A stretch of 64,000 bases of DNA from NCBI RefSeq assembly GCF_025698545.1, contig NC_068566.1, positions 2,649,362 through 2,713,361 of the forward strand, in the 5' to 3' direction. Below the pieces are notes generated by a model that saw nothing but the letters and a program-made list of their open reading frames with translations, was not told the DNA's origin and searched no databases. Origin of the DNA: Gossypium raimondii (Eukaryota; Streptophyta; Magnoliopsida; Malvales; Malvaceae). Both the position numbers and the translations under genes were made by a program. Below, one piece after another: positions 49,249-61,603 of this stretch (the first letter of the stretch is position 1; each line of letters starts with the position of its first letter).

Positions 49249-52200
49249 ATGGCACACCGATTGTTAAGAGATCATGAGGCGGATGGCTGGGAACGCTCTG
49301 ATTTTCCTATCATTTGCGAGTCATGCCTTGGTGACAATCCATATGTCCGAATGGTATTAATCCTTATCTCTTTAATACTCTCTCTCACTCACTCTAGAGG
49401 TCGGCCCCTATTTATGGATCTGAAATTGTATTTTTTATATGGGAACTGTAAAGTCAAGTTTTCTGTAACTAAATCAATATGGTTTCTGTCTTTGTTTATA
49501 TTTTTGGCTGTGCTTTTAGTCATATGTCTATATATGTTAACCATCATGTTTGTGGATGTGAGCAGAGTTGTGAAATATGGCAATACTTTCTATAACATGG
49601 TCGAGCCTCTCTTTTTTGGAGGTGAAAATGTAGAATAAGTAAATCAAAATACAGTTGGAATGACATTTTCATGTAGACATGGATTATCAAGTTTGAGTCT
49701 AAGGCTTGTTCTTTGCTGTGCTTGTCTCTCTACTCTTGCCACTTTTTAATAATGAGAAGATCTACTAGACTTATTATATTCTTTATTCCTACATTTTCTT
49801 TTTATGCTTCCAGTTCTATGACTTCTATAACCTTAGCTAAACTTGAGATAAGATTCTTCAAAATGGATTTTCTGTATGCAAAACAACATGATTTACACTG
49901 GCATATAGGTATTAATAGTAATACTAATGGGACATATTTGAAAATTTTCTAACCTTTTGTATTTTCTCTGTTACAATGGATGAGATAACACAAATCAGCA
50001 TCTAAATAAGCAGCAAGAAGGGATTATGATATATTAAGTCTGTTAGACTATGGTTCTAAACCTATAGATTCACCGTGGTATTCTGATAGTAAAAAATATC
50101 CTTTTGTTTCTTCAATAATAAAAATTTCTGTGTTTACTCTTATGGGCTTCTTTACACTTTGACTACAGACTAAAGCTGATTATGATAAGGAGTGCAAGAT
50201 TTGTACACGTCCATTTACAGTCTTTAGGTGGAGACCTGGTCGTGATGCAAGGTATAAGAAAACTGAGGTTTGTCAGACTTGCAGTAAGTTGAAAAATGTT
50301 TGTCAAGTCTGCCTTTTAGATCTTGAATATGGATTGCCAGTTCAAGTTCGGGATACTGCTCTAAGTATAAACTCCAATGATGCCATTCCAAAGAGTGATG
50401 TCAATAGAGAGTATTTCGCCGAGGAGCATGACAGGAGGGTATGTAGCTTCATGCTTAACAGTTATCTTTTAGCATCATTTTATGAAGAAATTAAAGGTGT
50501 TGTATGAAATTTTTCAAGCAACATCCTGGTAAACTGTTTACTTTTTAGAATATAGTTGTTATTACTGTCATTGCAGTTGCTGAATCATGTGGACTTGGCA
50601 TTGCGTACTTGCTATAACGACACTTTGCATTTCTGTCATATACATGCCAAATACACAAGTGCATCTTACATTTTTTTCAGTTGATATGATACCCCTATCT
50701 CTCCTCCATTTTCTCTTAGTAGCCAGAGTTTAGGTCATGTGAGGCTTTGAGTTTAGGGTATTCACTGCTTTTTGGGTTCATGGATTTTCAGTTTTTACTT
50801 ACTAATTACCATCACATGTTACGAGAATAAATTTGTTATGATGTTTGTAACAAGATGTTACAGCTTTTCTTCATGTTTTTTGTTGATTCGTAATCTTCTA
50901 TATAAGTTGATGGTTTTAAGTGTGCCTAATTTATTTGTTTTAGATGGCTATGATTTCTTAATTTCTATTTGTGTTCACTCTTTATCCTTAGTTAAAAATA
51001 TTTGTGGCTTGCAGGCGAGAGCTGGTCTAGATTATGAATCCTCATATGGGAAGGTACGTCCAAACGACACTATTCTGAAGCTTCAGAGAACAACACCTTA
51101 CTACAAGAGAAACCGAGCACATATTTGCAGTTTCTATGTGCGGGGTGAATGTACAAGAGGTGCTGAGTGCCCTTATAGGCATGAGATGCCAGAAGCTGGG
51201 GAGTTGTCCCAGCAAAATATAAAAGACCGTTACTATGGGTAAGCTCGGTTTTGGTTTTTGTTTTTATTTTTATATTTTGCTAGTGATAAAAATTTTAATA
51301 TTGCGAATGACTGTTTGTCTCTATTTCCCCCCCTAAATATTTGCAGGGTGAATGATCCAGTGGCACTAAAGCTACTTAACAAGGCTGGTGAAATGCCTTC
51401 TTTGGAAGCGCCTGAGGATGAAAGCATTAAAACCCTTTATGTGGGAGGGCTGGATAAAAGGATCACCGAGCAAGATTTAAGGGATAACTTTTATGCCCAT
51501 GGTGAAATTGAATCGATAAAGATGGTCCTCGACAAGGCATGCGCCTTTGTTACATACACAACCAGAGAAGGAGCTGAAAAGGCTGCAGAAGAGCTTTCTA
51601 GCAAGCTAGTCATAAAGGGTCTTAGGCTGAAGCTAATGTGGGGTAAGCCCCAAGCCCCAAGGCCTGAGTCAGAAACCTCCGATGGATCCAGGCAGCAAGC
51701 AGCAGTGGCTCATAGCGGAATGTTGCCCCGGGCAGTAATATCTCAGCAGCAGAATCAATTCCAGCCATCTGGACCTGGCATGCACGACCAACCACCACCT
51801 ATGCAGTACTTTAATATCCCACCTCCACCTCAGATGGATAGAGCCTACTATCCATCAATGGACCCTCAAAGAATGGGTGCTCTGGTTCCGTCTCAGGACG
51901 GGGAGAACAAACCCGGATCAGATAAACAACAAGCACAACACTATCCTTACCAAGGTATGCCGCCGCCGCCACCTGGACAATATCCTCATCAACATTATCC
52001 GCCATATGGGTACATGCAACCAATGCCACCTTATCAACAGTATCCACCATACCATTCAGCAATGCCTCCACCTCGAGGCCCACCTCAACATTATCAACAC
52101 CCTGGACCTCCAAGACCTTCACCACCTGTGAGTGCACCAGCTTCAACAAGCGCGCAACCACCACCAGCATCTACTTCATCAGGCTCTGCCCCACCACCAC

Positions 52201-52253
52201 CACCACCGGCGCCCGTCCCATCTGCTGCTGCATCTGGATCTTCTCAGCTATGA
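49249..52253 (+). CDS. MAC5: CCCH zinc-finger/RRM splicing factor (RBM22, MAC5 type)
   Basis: This is the plant homologue of RBM22 (yeast Cwc2/Ecm2 role), part of the Prp19-related MOS4-associated complex that contacts U6 and pre-mRNA in the catalytic spliceosome; in Arabidopsis it affects immunity and microRNA levels. Four coding exons join in frame: 49249-49353, 50169-50438, 51015-51238 and 51347-52253, totalling 1506 nt and 501 residues. A non-coding first exon probably ends at 48800 (CAG|GTACTT) and rejoins at 49183. The N-terminus [20 protein letters not shown] fixes the start; an in-frame upstream GTG is not used. Cys pairs (ICESC, CKIC, CQTC, CQVC) form the N-terminal zinc module. The CCCH finger is C163-x7-C171-x5-C177-x3-H181. 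The RRM spans ~229-301 (TLYVGGL.. [13 protein letters not shown]). The C-terminus is Pro/Gln/Tyr-rich. It is intact. Confidence 0.96.
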
Positions 52254-55242
52254 AGGTTTTCCCGTACTGTTTGTTTTTGATAATGTAAGCATAAAACTTT
52301 TTAACCCCCGAAACAACTATTTGCTCTTTTTTCGCATTCAAAAACACATCTTTTGCTTTATAAGTACTTTTTTGTTAGTAATTTTGTGAATTGTTGTAGA
52401 CAAAACAATTTGTTCCTAATCGGTAAAAGTGTTAGAGAAAGTTGGTTAAATTAATAAGGTTAAAATATTTCATAGGTTAATATACTTTTCACAAATTTAG
52501 AGTTTAATTATTATATTTTTATTTTCAGGAATTTAATATCTCTATGTCTTCAAGATTTTAAAATTTAGGTTGAATTCTATTTAACAAAAATAATTTTAAC
52601 AAACAGAGACTAAAATTGTAAATATAAAAGCACATAAATTAAAATTAAAATTTATAAAGAACTTCTCACATATTTTAAGCAATCCATAATCCCATCGTTA
52701 TCCGACATCAAGCAAGCGAATAGATTGGTGTCGGTTTCAATTTCCTCCAAACAAATGGAGGCTTCAAAGATACTGCTTTCCTTTGCGAAACCATTGAATA
52801 ATTAACGCTTCATTCATGTATCTTACTGCCAAAGAAAGCTTAAACTTGAAGAAATTCAGTTAGGAAATACCTATCATGATGGACTCTCAAATCTGAGAAC
52901 CCTACAAAAAGCACAATAAAGCAATGCAAGCCACACGTGGTAATCAACAACAAACATCACATTGTCGGATGTTCATAATTGTTAATATTTATTAAAAATA
53001 ATGAATTTAACATTTATAAAATATCTAATTTTGAGATAATAATGGATGTTGTCAAATCCATTACTGCTTTACAATTTGACACTTGACATGTTTCGTGTTA
53101 TTATTTTATTTGTTTTATCGTGTATACATAATTTTACCATCTTACAAATAGAAAAACTATTACCATAAAAAAAATCTACTTCTTGAATAATAATGAAAAT
53201 AATGAAAAGCAATTAATATCTTTAAATAATTATTGGGAAAATCGTGTGGACATTACAACCCACCAAATCAAATCTTAAATATCGTAGTTTGTAACGAGAG
53301 GTGAAAGCAAAATCAGCCAAAAATGCAAACCCCAAGAAAAATTTTGGTGTCCACAAAGGATCCATTAAAGGGGAGAATGTAACCTAAAGCTGGGAAAAGC
53401 CAAGTTTTATGATTGCTCAATTATTTACTTTCAAACATTACATATTTAAACCCCGAAAGTATAAAATTTTATTATTACCATTTCTTACATTTGCAAAAAG
53501 GTCATTTAAGTGGAGAGACCACTATAATATGTTGGAACCCTTCTTCTGTATTTTTTTTTAAAATAATGGGTAAACTATGTTACGAATGATCCCACTATAA
53601 AATATTATAACATGGTCATATTATCTTGGATTTTTGGGTTTTATATTTACATTAGCAAGCTGCAGAAAAGACAATTAGATAATTGAGTGACTATTTTGTA
53701 ACTTTTTATAATTAGGTGACCAAAAAAAAAAAAATAATTGGGTGACTACTAATATAATTTATCCTTTAGTAGTTGTGGAAAAATATAAAATTAAGAATTG
53801 CTAGAAAGTTGTATACTTAGATAGGATAAAATTGATAAAGTCAATTTAAATTTTAAAGCTTAAATTTTTGGGGTCGGGTCCTTTAGAATTCTAATATTTT
53901 AGAACTCAAATCATTTTTGGTTTGGATTAAACTCAAGTTCAATTAAATGGATCCGAACTATTAACATTCATAATTAGTTTTGGGTTGAATTGAATTTTAA
54001 GTCGAATTTACATGCTAAGTAGCAACTAAAGCAAGAACATTCCTCGCATTGATTGTATCTACATGAAAAATGTTTGTTTGCAAGGAAAATTAGACGGTCC
54101 CCTCCACTATTCTTTATTCAATTTGAGTCCTCCAAATTCTTTGAAAGCTCTACTTTGTAATATAGATGGAGGGCCCTTGTCAGAGGGTTTTCAAAGGAAC
54201 TTCTACCTTAAGCCTCCTCATGGATAGAACAATCAATCATTTTATGGGGTTGATGATATAGCCTCACGTTTTCTCCTAAACATCATATTTAACGGGCTTA
54301 CACAATTTGCTGAAGATATATTGAGAAAGAATCTTAATGACACCCATCAATTCATTATATCTCTAGCAAACCTCTCGTCTAGTCCATTTAGATCCACCCT
54401 AGTAATGCTTTAGGCTAACATCCGTCTTCCTATAACATTTATGCTCCCTTGCTCTAGCAATACTCCTTCAACACAAGGGCAAAGAGACACGATAACACTA
54501 ACAACCTTACTCTGCCAAAACTCCTTTCCACAATCTCTTAAGAATTCCCAAATATAATGGCTCTTCGCACCTTTCTGTGAACCACCCTCATCCTAATGAC
54601 TCTTTACACCCTTACGATGTGAACCGTTATAATAAATAACTCGTATTTTATATCGTAACAAAATCAAATCCCTATCAAATAATCATTTATGTTATTCAAA
54701 TTCGAAGATATATATATATTCTCAATATGTTTAAAATTTTAATTATTAATCATATATCTATACAAATATTCCTTTTCCCTATGCAAGAAAAAGTTACTAC
54801 TACTTTCAAAAAAAGTAACTACTTCATGATGGTGTTTTTTTTTTTCCCACACTTTTTATATATTTTTGCTTTTGGTCCTTCTACATTCTTGAATTTAACA
54901 ACATGGAATTATGTATAACCTTAGATTGAGCATTGAACTTTGGAAAATTTTGAAATTCTAAGAATTTAAGATTATTATGTCTTATCATAGTATTGGTTAA
55001 TTTAAGATTCAAGTATTAATTTCTAAAGTTTTCGAGTTTTTAACATTGAAATATAAAGATTATTAAAGAAAATTGATCATTACATATTATAATCTTCTAA
55101 ATGTCCAAATGATTTTACATCTAACACAAGCTCTATCCATCTAGGAGAAAAAAAGAGATAATAACTTGATTATATATATATAGTTGTTTGCAATTTTATT
55201 GGGTGGGGGAAGAGAATGACAGCATGCAAATGGTACTGCATT
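52254..55242. other. Gene-free region between MAC5 and PADRE gene
   Basis: The first ~150 bases are MAC5 3' UTR. A partial dispersed fold-back repeat is at 52460-52680. A stretch of more even composition at ~54050-54650 (C-rich, ending ATATCGTAACA near 54661) resembles LTR sequence, but its start is not clear. No gene is seen. The open frame at 54727-54918 is AT-rich with no domain. Confidence 0.4.
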
Positions 55243-57427
55243 TCAAATTCCAATCTCTGCAATGCTCTGCAAGGCTGGCCTCCATTGCCCACCACCGCCA
55301 TGATGTCTGCCTATGTACCTACTGCCACCACCACCACCACCACCACCACTGGTTCCAACCCTATTAACTTCCTGCTCCACCTATGAAAAGATTCAAAAAA
55401 ACACAACAACAAAGGACAAAAGCAATGGCACCCATAAGACAATGACAATTCCATGAAAAGTTTGTGTAATAAGTCAATTTTGAAACCATGTTTTTTCCAT
55501 TACACTTGGATCCTATTCATTGACCTTATCCATTCATTTCGGAGTTTGGAATTTAAATTACGACCATAGGGAGAAGACAAGATATTGTTGGACCAAAATT
55601 CTTATGGGCAATTTATGTGTCTAATTAAGCTTTTGATGAAAGGCACACACGTGCACACATTCCCCAGTAAATGCATACAAACAAAGTATATGGTCATTTC
55701 ATGTTAACAATATATTATTTTTAAAAAATTTCCACCCCACTAATAAAAAGGCTCTAGCTTTTTCATAAAGTATAACTTTCATAATCAATAAGAATATTGT
55801 CATTTGTCTCTTTATATATAAGTAGACATCATAAAATCTAGCATAAGCATGCATGATGAATGGTGATCATTGTTGTAATTTTCTTTTTCAAATACAAAGC
55901 TAACCCTAAATCATTCATTTCATATAATCTAAAACCATGCTGATCTTGTCAGAAATTTTTTAATAAATTGTAATTTTAACCATAATAAAATGTAATTTTA
56001 AAAGATTAAATCAAAATTTTATCATTTTTAGGGGGACAAAGTACAATTTTACCTTTACTAATTTAAAATTTTAAAAATTTTAAAAGGCCAAAATAAAAAA
56101 TTTCCCTTTTTAGGCTGGTTTTGACTCATAGCTTATCTCAAACTCATAAATAAGAGAAAAATATGCTTCAGCGCATTTAAACCCATATCCTTCTACATTG
56201 ACAATAATACTCATGACAATCGAACTAAGACTCAATCGATAAAAAAAAGAACTTTCTTTTTCTATATATTGACCAATGACTCATCTAACACTTCCAACAT
56301 TAAAAAGGTAAAAGAAAAGGGTGCCAAATTCCACTAAGACAATTGGTTGAAGAAGAATTTCAACATGATATAAAAGTGTGTTAAATGTTAAATTAATTTG
56401 TTTTCAAAGAGCAAATATACCTTGAGAGATCTATCATTTAAACAAAGTTTCAGATTCTTCTTTTTTCTTTTTTTCAAATGATAACATTTTTTAACTTATC
56501 AAACCCACACACAGGAAGAGATAGAAAAAAGGCAAAAGAAATTAAACAGTAGTATACAAAATTACAAGCCCTTTTGCAGATGAATATTTTCCTTTCCCAC
56601 TTTTTTTGTTATCTTCAAAACTTTTTTCAGAACCATAAAAGATTTACTTTTTTTTTTCTGCATCGAAATCATAAGCCTCTCTGCAAATGGCTACAAAATT
56701 CGAGACCCCAAATTAATAATATTCAGTTCAGTTTCTGACAATTTTTTCCTGGTAATTCACACATGAAACTTGTAAGATTAGTCCATTCTTATAAACATAG
56801 AAAAAGTATTGGATAATAGATTAAAAATTCATTGAATGAGGTATATATGGTACGTTAGGTTATTTTTTACTGACTTTTTATTGAAGTAAAGAGAGACTCG
56901 ATGCAATGTTTTGAGGGTACGAGGTTTATCAAATTAAGTTTACCTTAACGCCACTGCAATTCCCAGATTCAGAACCAAGTTTAGTTCTTGGCAAATCCGT
57001 TCTCTTCTTCTTCAACTCCATTCCAAGCCCAAGTCCTCCATTTTCTTTCAACAATTTCCCCAATTTCACACACTTTTTTGCAGCAAATTCTTTCAAAACA
57101 TCTGCCAATATAACAAAGCAAATAAGAAAAAATTCCATAGCAGACGTAAAGAGATCAAGTAATAGAATTTTTTTTACCTTCAAAGCTGACGAGCCTATAA
57201 ACTTGACCGATCAACAGAGTATCATCAGGTTTCAACAGCTTAAGCTGTTTCACCGGCGTACCATTTTCATTCTTCATCGTCGGTGAAGTCACCACAAGGG
57301 CAACGTAATGACCTGGATTCGACCCCATGATTTCATTTGCACTAACCGACCAATAAATCCTCTCGATCTTGTTCCCTGGGTGTTGAATCACCACGGTGGC
57401 TGCTTCAGCTGCTTGACAGTTTCCCAT
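55243..57427 (-). CDS. DUF4228 (PADRE) domain protein
   Basis: This is a small plant-specific PADRE-family protein, of the kind encoded by At2g23690 and At4g37240; many members respond to pathogen or abiotic stress, and the biochemical role is unknown. Three coding exons join in frame: 57427-57178, 57101-56944 and 55380-55243, giving 181 residues. The N-terminus MGNCQAAEAATVVIQHPG has Gly2 and Cys4, compatible with myristoylation and palmitoylation. The conserved body is KIERIYWSVSANEIMGSNPGHYVALVV, LKLLKPDDTLLIGQVYRLVSFEDVLKEF and KKCVKLGKLLKE. The third exon encodes a Gly8 run (GGT repeats) and the terminal signature QWRPALQSIAE, which confirms the long (1563-bp) second intron. All junctions are GT-AG. 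It is intact; the Gly run is a length-variable repeat. Confidence 0.93.
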
Positions 57428-58461
57428 ATACGATATATATATATAAAAAATTCACAGTCAAAAACTTATAAAAAAGAAAAACGAAAACGTATTTGTGTTG
57501 ACGTTAAAAAAGAACCCAAAGAGGAGTTTTACGCCATGAGAGAGAGAAGGGGGATGGCTTGAAGGAGAAACAATGGTGGTGGTGGTTGTTTAGGAAAATG
57601 ATGGGAAATTAAAGGCAATGGTGAGTTGTGAGGGGTCTTTGGTAGCATATATATATATATATATATCTATGTATTATATCAGTAAGGGAATTGCAAAAGT
57701 ACTGACGATGATGATGAAAACAAAGGGAAGAAGCGTAAATGCGAAAACAGTGGGGGAGTCTTGTAATCTTATACTTTTATAATATTTTTTGGGGGCAGAT
57801 GTTGACCCAATTACATGTTTAGACAAAATGAAATTATGGTCTAATACGTTGAAAACAAAAGCAATGGGTGTTTGCCAACGACGATTTAGTCCGGAGTTTC
57901 GAGTTTTATCATGTATAAATTTATATTTTTGATTTTTTTAAGTTTATAATTTATGGGTATATTTTAATTTTTAATTTGTTATTTTTTGTATTAAGTTGAT
58001 TGTAATTTTAATTGAATATACTTGTAAATTCCATTAAAAAAAATGCACGTTGCATTTACCAATAAAGGAGTTCAATATCCTTTAAATGTTTTTTTTAAAT
58101 TCAAGTCTTATAAATAAAGAAAATAGCATAGGAGTGTTTTGCCTTTCGTTTAGGACCTAATTTGACTCGAATCCGGATTTTCATAGTATCTAATGTGACT
58201 ATTGTATATTGAAGGGTATCGGTTCAAAATAAAAAAGTCTTTGTATAATTATGCTTTTGATCTTTCTATTATGCTCAAATTTGAAATTTAATTTTATACT
58301 ATAAGTTAGTATAATTTAATCTTTTACTTCTATAAAATAATTAATTAATCCAAATAGTTAGTGTCGTTAATTATTCTGATAATATGGGTTTTCTTAAAAC
58401 ACCTATTCTAATACAAAACATTACGTCAAATTGTCAATGTTATGAGTTAGAAATATTTTTT
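57428..58461. other. Promoter side of PADRE gene, gene-free
   Basis: The minus-strand leader and promoter lie here. (AT) microsatellites are at ~57434-57446 and ~57647-57667. A dispersed repeat fragment is at ~58250-58400. No gene is seen. Confidence 0.4.
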
Positions 58462-58905
58462 TAAAAAGGGCTTAATACATTATTTGGTACCGAGTTTCAT
58501 ACTTTTTTTCTAATGGGTACTTGTATTTTTTGGTCTAATCTAGTACTTGTATTTGACAAATTTTATATATTTTGGTACCCAACGGTAATGATGTTAACTA
58601 TTTAGTGTTTAATTCGAGTTTTAGGGTCAATTTGATGAAAGTTTATTGCTAATATTATTAGATTTGAAATTTTCATAATTTTGTTAATAGAATAAATTTA
58701 GTATTAATTGTAAATTTGTTTAATTTAATTTTCATCAAATCAACTCTAAAACTCAATTAAAACACAATAAAGTTAACACTGGTACATTTGAGTTTCAAAA
58801 TATATAACTTTTGTCAAATATAAGTACTAGATTGGACAAAAAAACATAGCTACCCAATTAAAAAGTGTCAAATTCAAGTATCAAATTATGTATTAAACCT
58901 TTAAA
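58462..58905. mobile_element. Fold-back MITE with AAGGGCTTAATACAT ends
   Basis: The left end TTAAAAAGGGCTTAATACAT and the reversed right end TTAAAGGTTTAATACATAAT match, and internal words (ACTTGTATTTGACAAATTTT, TTAGTGTTTAATT..GTTTTAG) are mirrored around ~58690. A truncated relative is at 20930-21256. It has no coding sequence. Confidence 0.65.
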
Positions 58906-60368
58906 AGATTCACGTTAGTATTTTAACTGAAATAATTAAAAAAATCACCTTTAAAAGTGTCAAATTCACGTGACAAATAATTAGCATGTTGTTATAGCAG
59001 ATAAAATCTTGGCAGGCAAATGAGACTGTTATAGAGAGAGTTGGTCGTAAAAATATATCAACATTGAATACTCATTCATATAATAAGGATCATATACATG
59101 TACACACTTAATTCAATTTTAATTTAAATTACCATCGTCATAAAAATTAAAAATTTATATTATTTTTAATTTTTTAATAATATTATATATGAAACGTTAT
59201 AAAATTTTTACTGATTTTTAATAATTTTATTTCCTATATTTTAATTAATATACACAATGAATGGGAGAGAAAAAATAGTTATATAATACGTGTCGGATTT
59301 TAAATAATTTCGTTTCTGGCCATCCATTTATGATTGTTATTAAATTTTTTTCCCCAGTAGGGCGCAAATGCAATACAAAGGGGAGACGTGTTAAAGGTGC
59401 AAAAGCCACCTGGGCAACCTCTAACAGAAGTGGGGATATTGCATTATTACTTTACCAATTGAATGAGAATTATCGTCAGCTGATGCAATAACCGTCCTTG
59501 CTTTGCCTTGCTGCTGTTTTAAATGGGAATGGACCAAGCCATTGGTCCCACTTTCACACACAAGCCCTAAGCCTATATGACTATTGGCTAATGAGTAATG
59601 ATTCATGGACTGACTAGTAAGAAATTTGAGGGTACGAACTTTATCTTTGGTTTAGGAGTTTGATCTATCTGAATTTTAGATTTAGTCAACGCCTATTGTC
59701 AGGTGTGAAGTTAGAAAATCTTTTTAGGAGAGTTGAGATTAAATTACATATTTTTATGAGAGTTGAAATATAAATTTTATTCTTGTATTAGTTTATATCT
59801 TTATGGTTTTCAAAAGGATTAAAATAAAATTCTAAAATACTCAAAAGACCAATCTATAAATTTGAGAGTAAAAGTTAGAACTTTTACCAACTTCCGTCAC
59901 TTCGCCTTGACTATTAAACAACAAACTTTTTGCCGACAAAATTATGAAGTTTTAGAAAAATATGTTTATTATAAAGATTTTACCTTATTACTATTCCATA
60001 GGTCTCTATTAACATTGGTGGCGAGGGCTGGAAGGGGCCTTGACTCCCTTAAAATAAAATAAAAATTCATTTAAGCCGGTTGCTTGAAATGGTAGAATTG
60101 TAATTTAATTTCGAACCCTAAAAAGATTTTTTGACTTCGGTGTTTTTTATGGGCTTTGCATGATTTTTAATAAGTAATGATGATGAGGCATGAAAACATA
60201 ATTGTTTTGGAATATTTGGATACAATTAGTGATACATTGAATCATTGATAAAAATAATCATTTGATGATAAATTGATTAATTAGTACCATGATTTGTTGG
60301 CATATATACATAAAGTAAATCTATGCATTATGGTTATATATTTTTATTAATAAGGAAACACATGTAAT

Positions 60369-60399
<31 letters not shown>

Positions 60400-60952
60400 C
60401 TGCAATTTATTAAATACTATTATCTTCTTAAAGATATTTAGCATTTTAGTTCTTAAAGTGGAATAAGAGAAAATAAATTAATTACACTAATCTTGGCTTG
60501 TGAAAAAATGGAAAATTACTTTTTTAAGAAATTATTTGATTCTAAAATTTAGATTTTATATATAAAATTAACAAGTCATGAAATACATAAAGTAATATTT
60601 AAATATAGAAATTTCTTTTAAAACAACTGAAATATGTATCTTTTTTTGTTATACCTTCCTTATATCGTTTTTTGTCGAACTGTCCGTTTATAATTAAAAG
60701 AAAACTCGACAAAACTCGATCTTGTAGCCTTGCTAAGAGATTAGCCTCAACCTTGCGTTGCCAAAGTATCACATCACATAAAGAGGCTCGCACAATCCCA
60801 AAAGGATGTATAAGGAAGAATTCCTACCATTATTTGTCAATCCATCGCCCTCAAGCTTGATGATACCTATCTGATCATTTTATAGTCCTTTCATGTCGAT
60901 TCCAACAATACCCGTAAGCTGACAATTTGTCATTCTACAAAGTGCTTTGAGG
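58906..60952. other. Gene-free AT-rich stretch
   Basis: No gene or RNA is recognised. A ~30-bp (TA) microsatellite is at 60371-60400. Open frames at 59421-59606, 59862-60062 and 60599-60860 are short and carry no recognisable domain. Confidence 0.45.
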
Positions 60953-60960
60953 ATTTGGAT

Positions 60961-61603
60961 TAGAGGTGTCCATGGGCCGGGCAGCCCGCCCGAAATATGG
61001 GAGGGTTTGGGTAAAAATATAGGCCTGAAATATGGGTTTGGGCAAAAAATGAGGCCCGTTTAGAAAAGTGGGCCGGGCCTCGGGCAAAATTTTTTTGGCC
61101 CGGCCCGGCCCGAAAATATATTAAATATATATATTTTTTATTTTTAAAATATACTAGTTTTAGTTTTATTTTAAGTTTTAAGTTACAAAATGTTATATTT
61201 TGTTACAACAATTAATACAATTAACAATTAATAATTTGATATAATTTGATAATTTTACTAACAATTAATACAATTAACAATTAATAATTTTACTAACAAA
61301 ATGTTAGTAACAATTAATAATTAATAATTTGATATAATTTGATAATTTTAGTAACAATTAATACAATTAAAATTAATAATTTTACTAACAAAATGTTAGA
61401 TTTTACAAAATGTTGACTGGTACAAAAAAATATATATTTTGATACAATTTTAATAACAATTAATTTTAATAACAATTAGTTTTAATTTTAATAAAAATAT
61501 AATTTTGATTTTAATTAAAAAACAGGCCAGGCCGGGCCAGACCCGGGCCTAGAAAGCGGGATGAAAATTTTTTTGGGCTCGACCCGACCCATGCACACCT
61601 CTA
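60961..61603. mobile_element. hAT-like MITE with 8-bp target duplication
   Basis: The left end TAGAGGTGTCCATGGGCCGG mirrors the right end, reversed TAGAGGTGTGCATGGGTCGG, over about 20 bp. It is flanked by ATTTGGAT (60953-60960) and ATTTAGAC (61604-61611), an 8-bp target duplication with two mismatches, the length used by hAT elements. The sub-terminal parts are rich in GGCCCGG; the centre is AT-rich with short repeats of TAACAATTAATA. No transposase is present. Confidence 0.75.

Noticed and set aside
51811-52389. Alternative-frame ORFs over the MAC5 3' end (119, 84 and 85 codons)
   Set aside because: Shadows of the Pro/Gln-rich MAC5 C-terminus in other frames.
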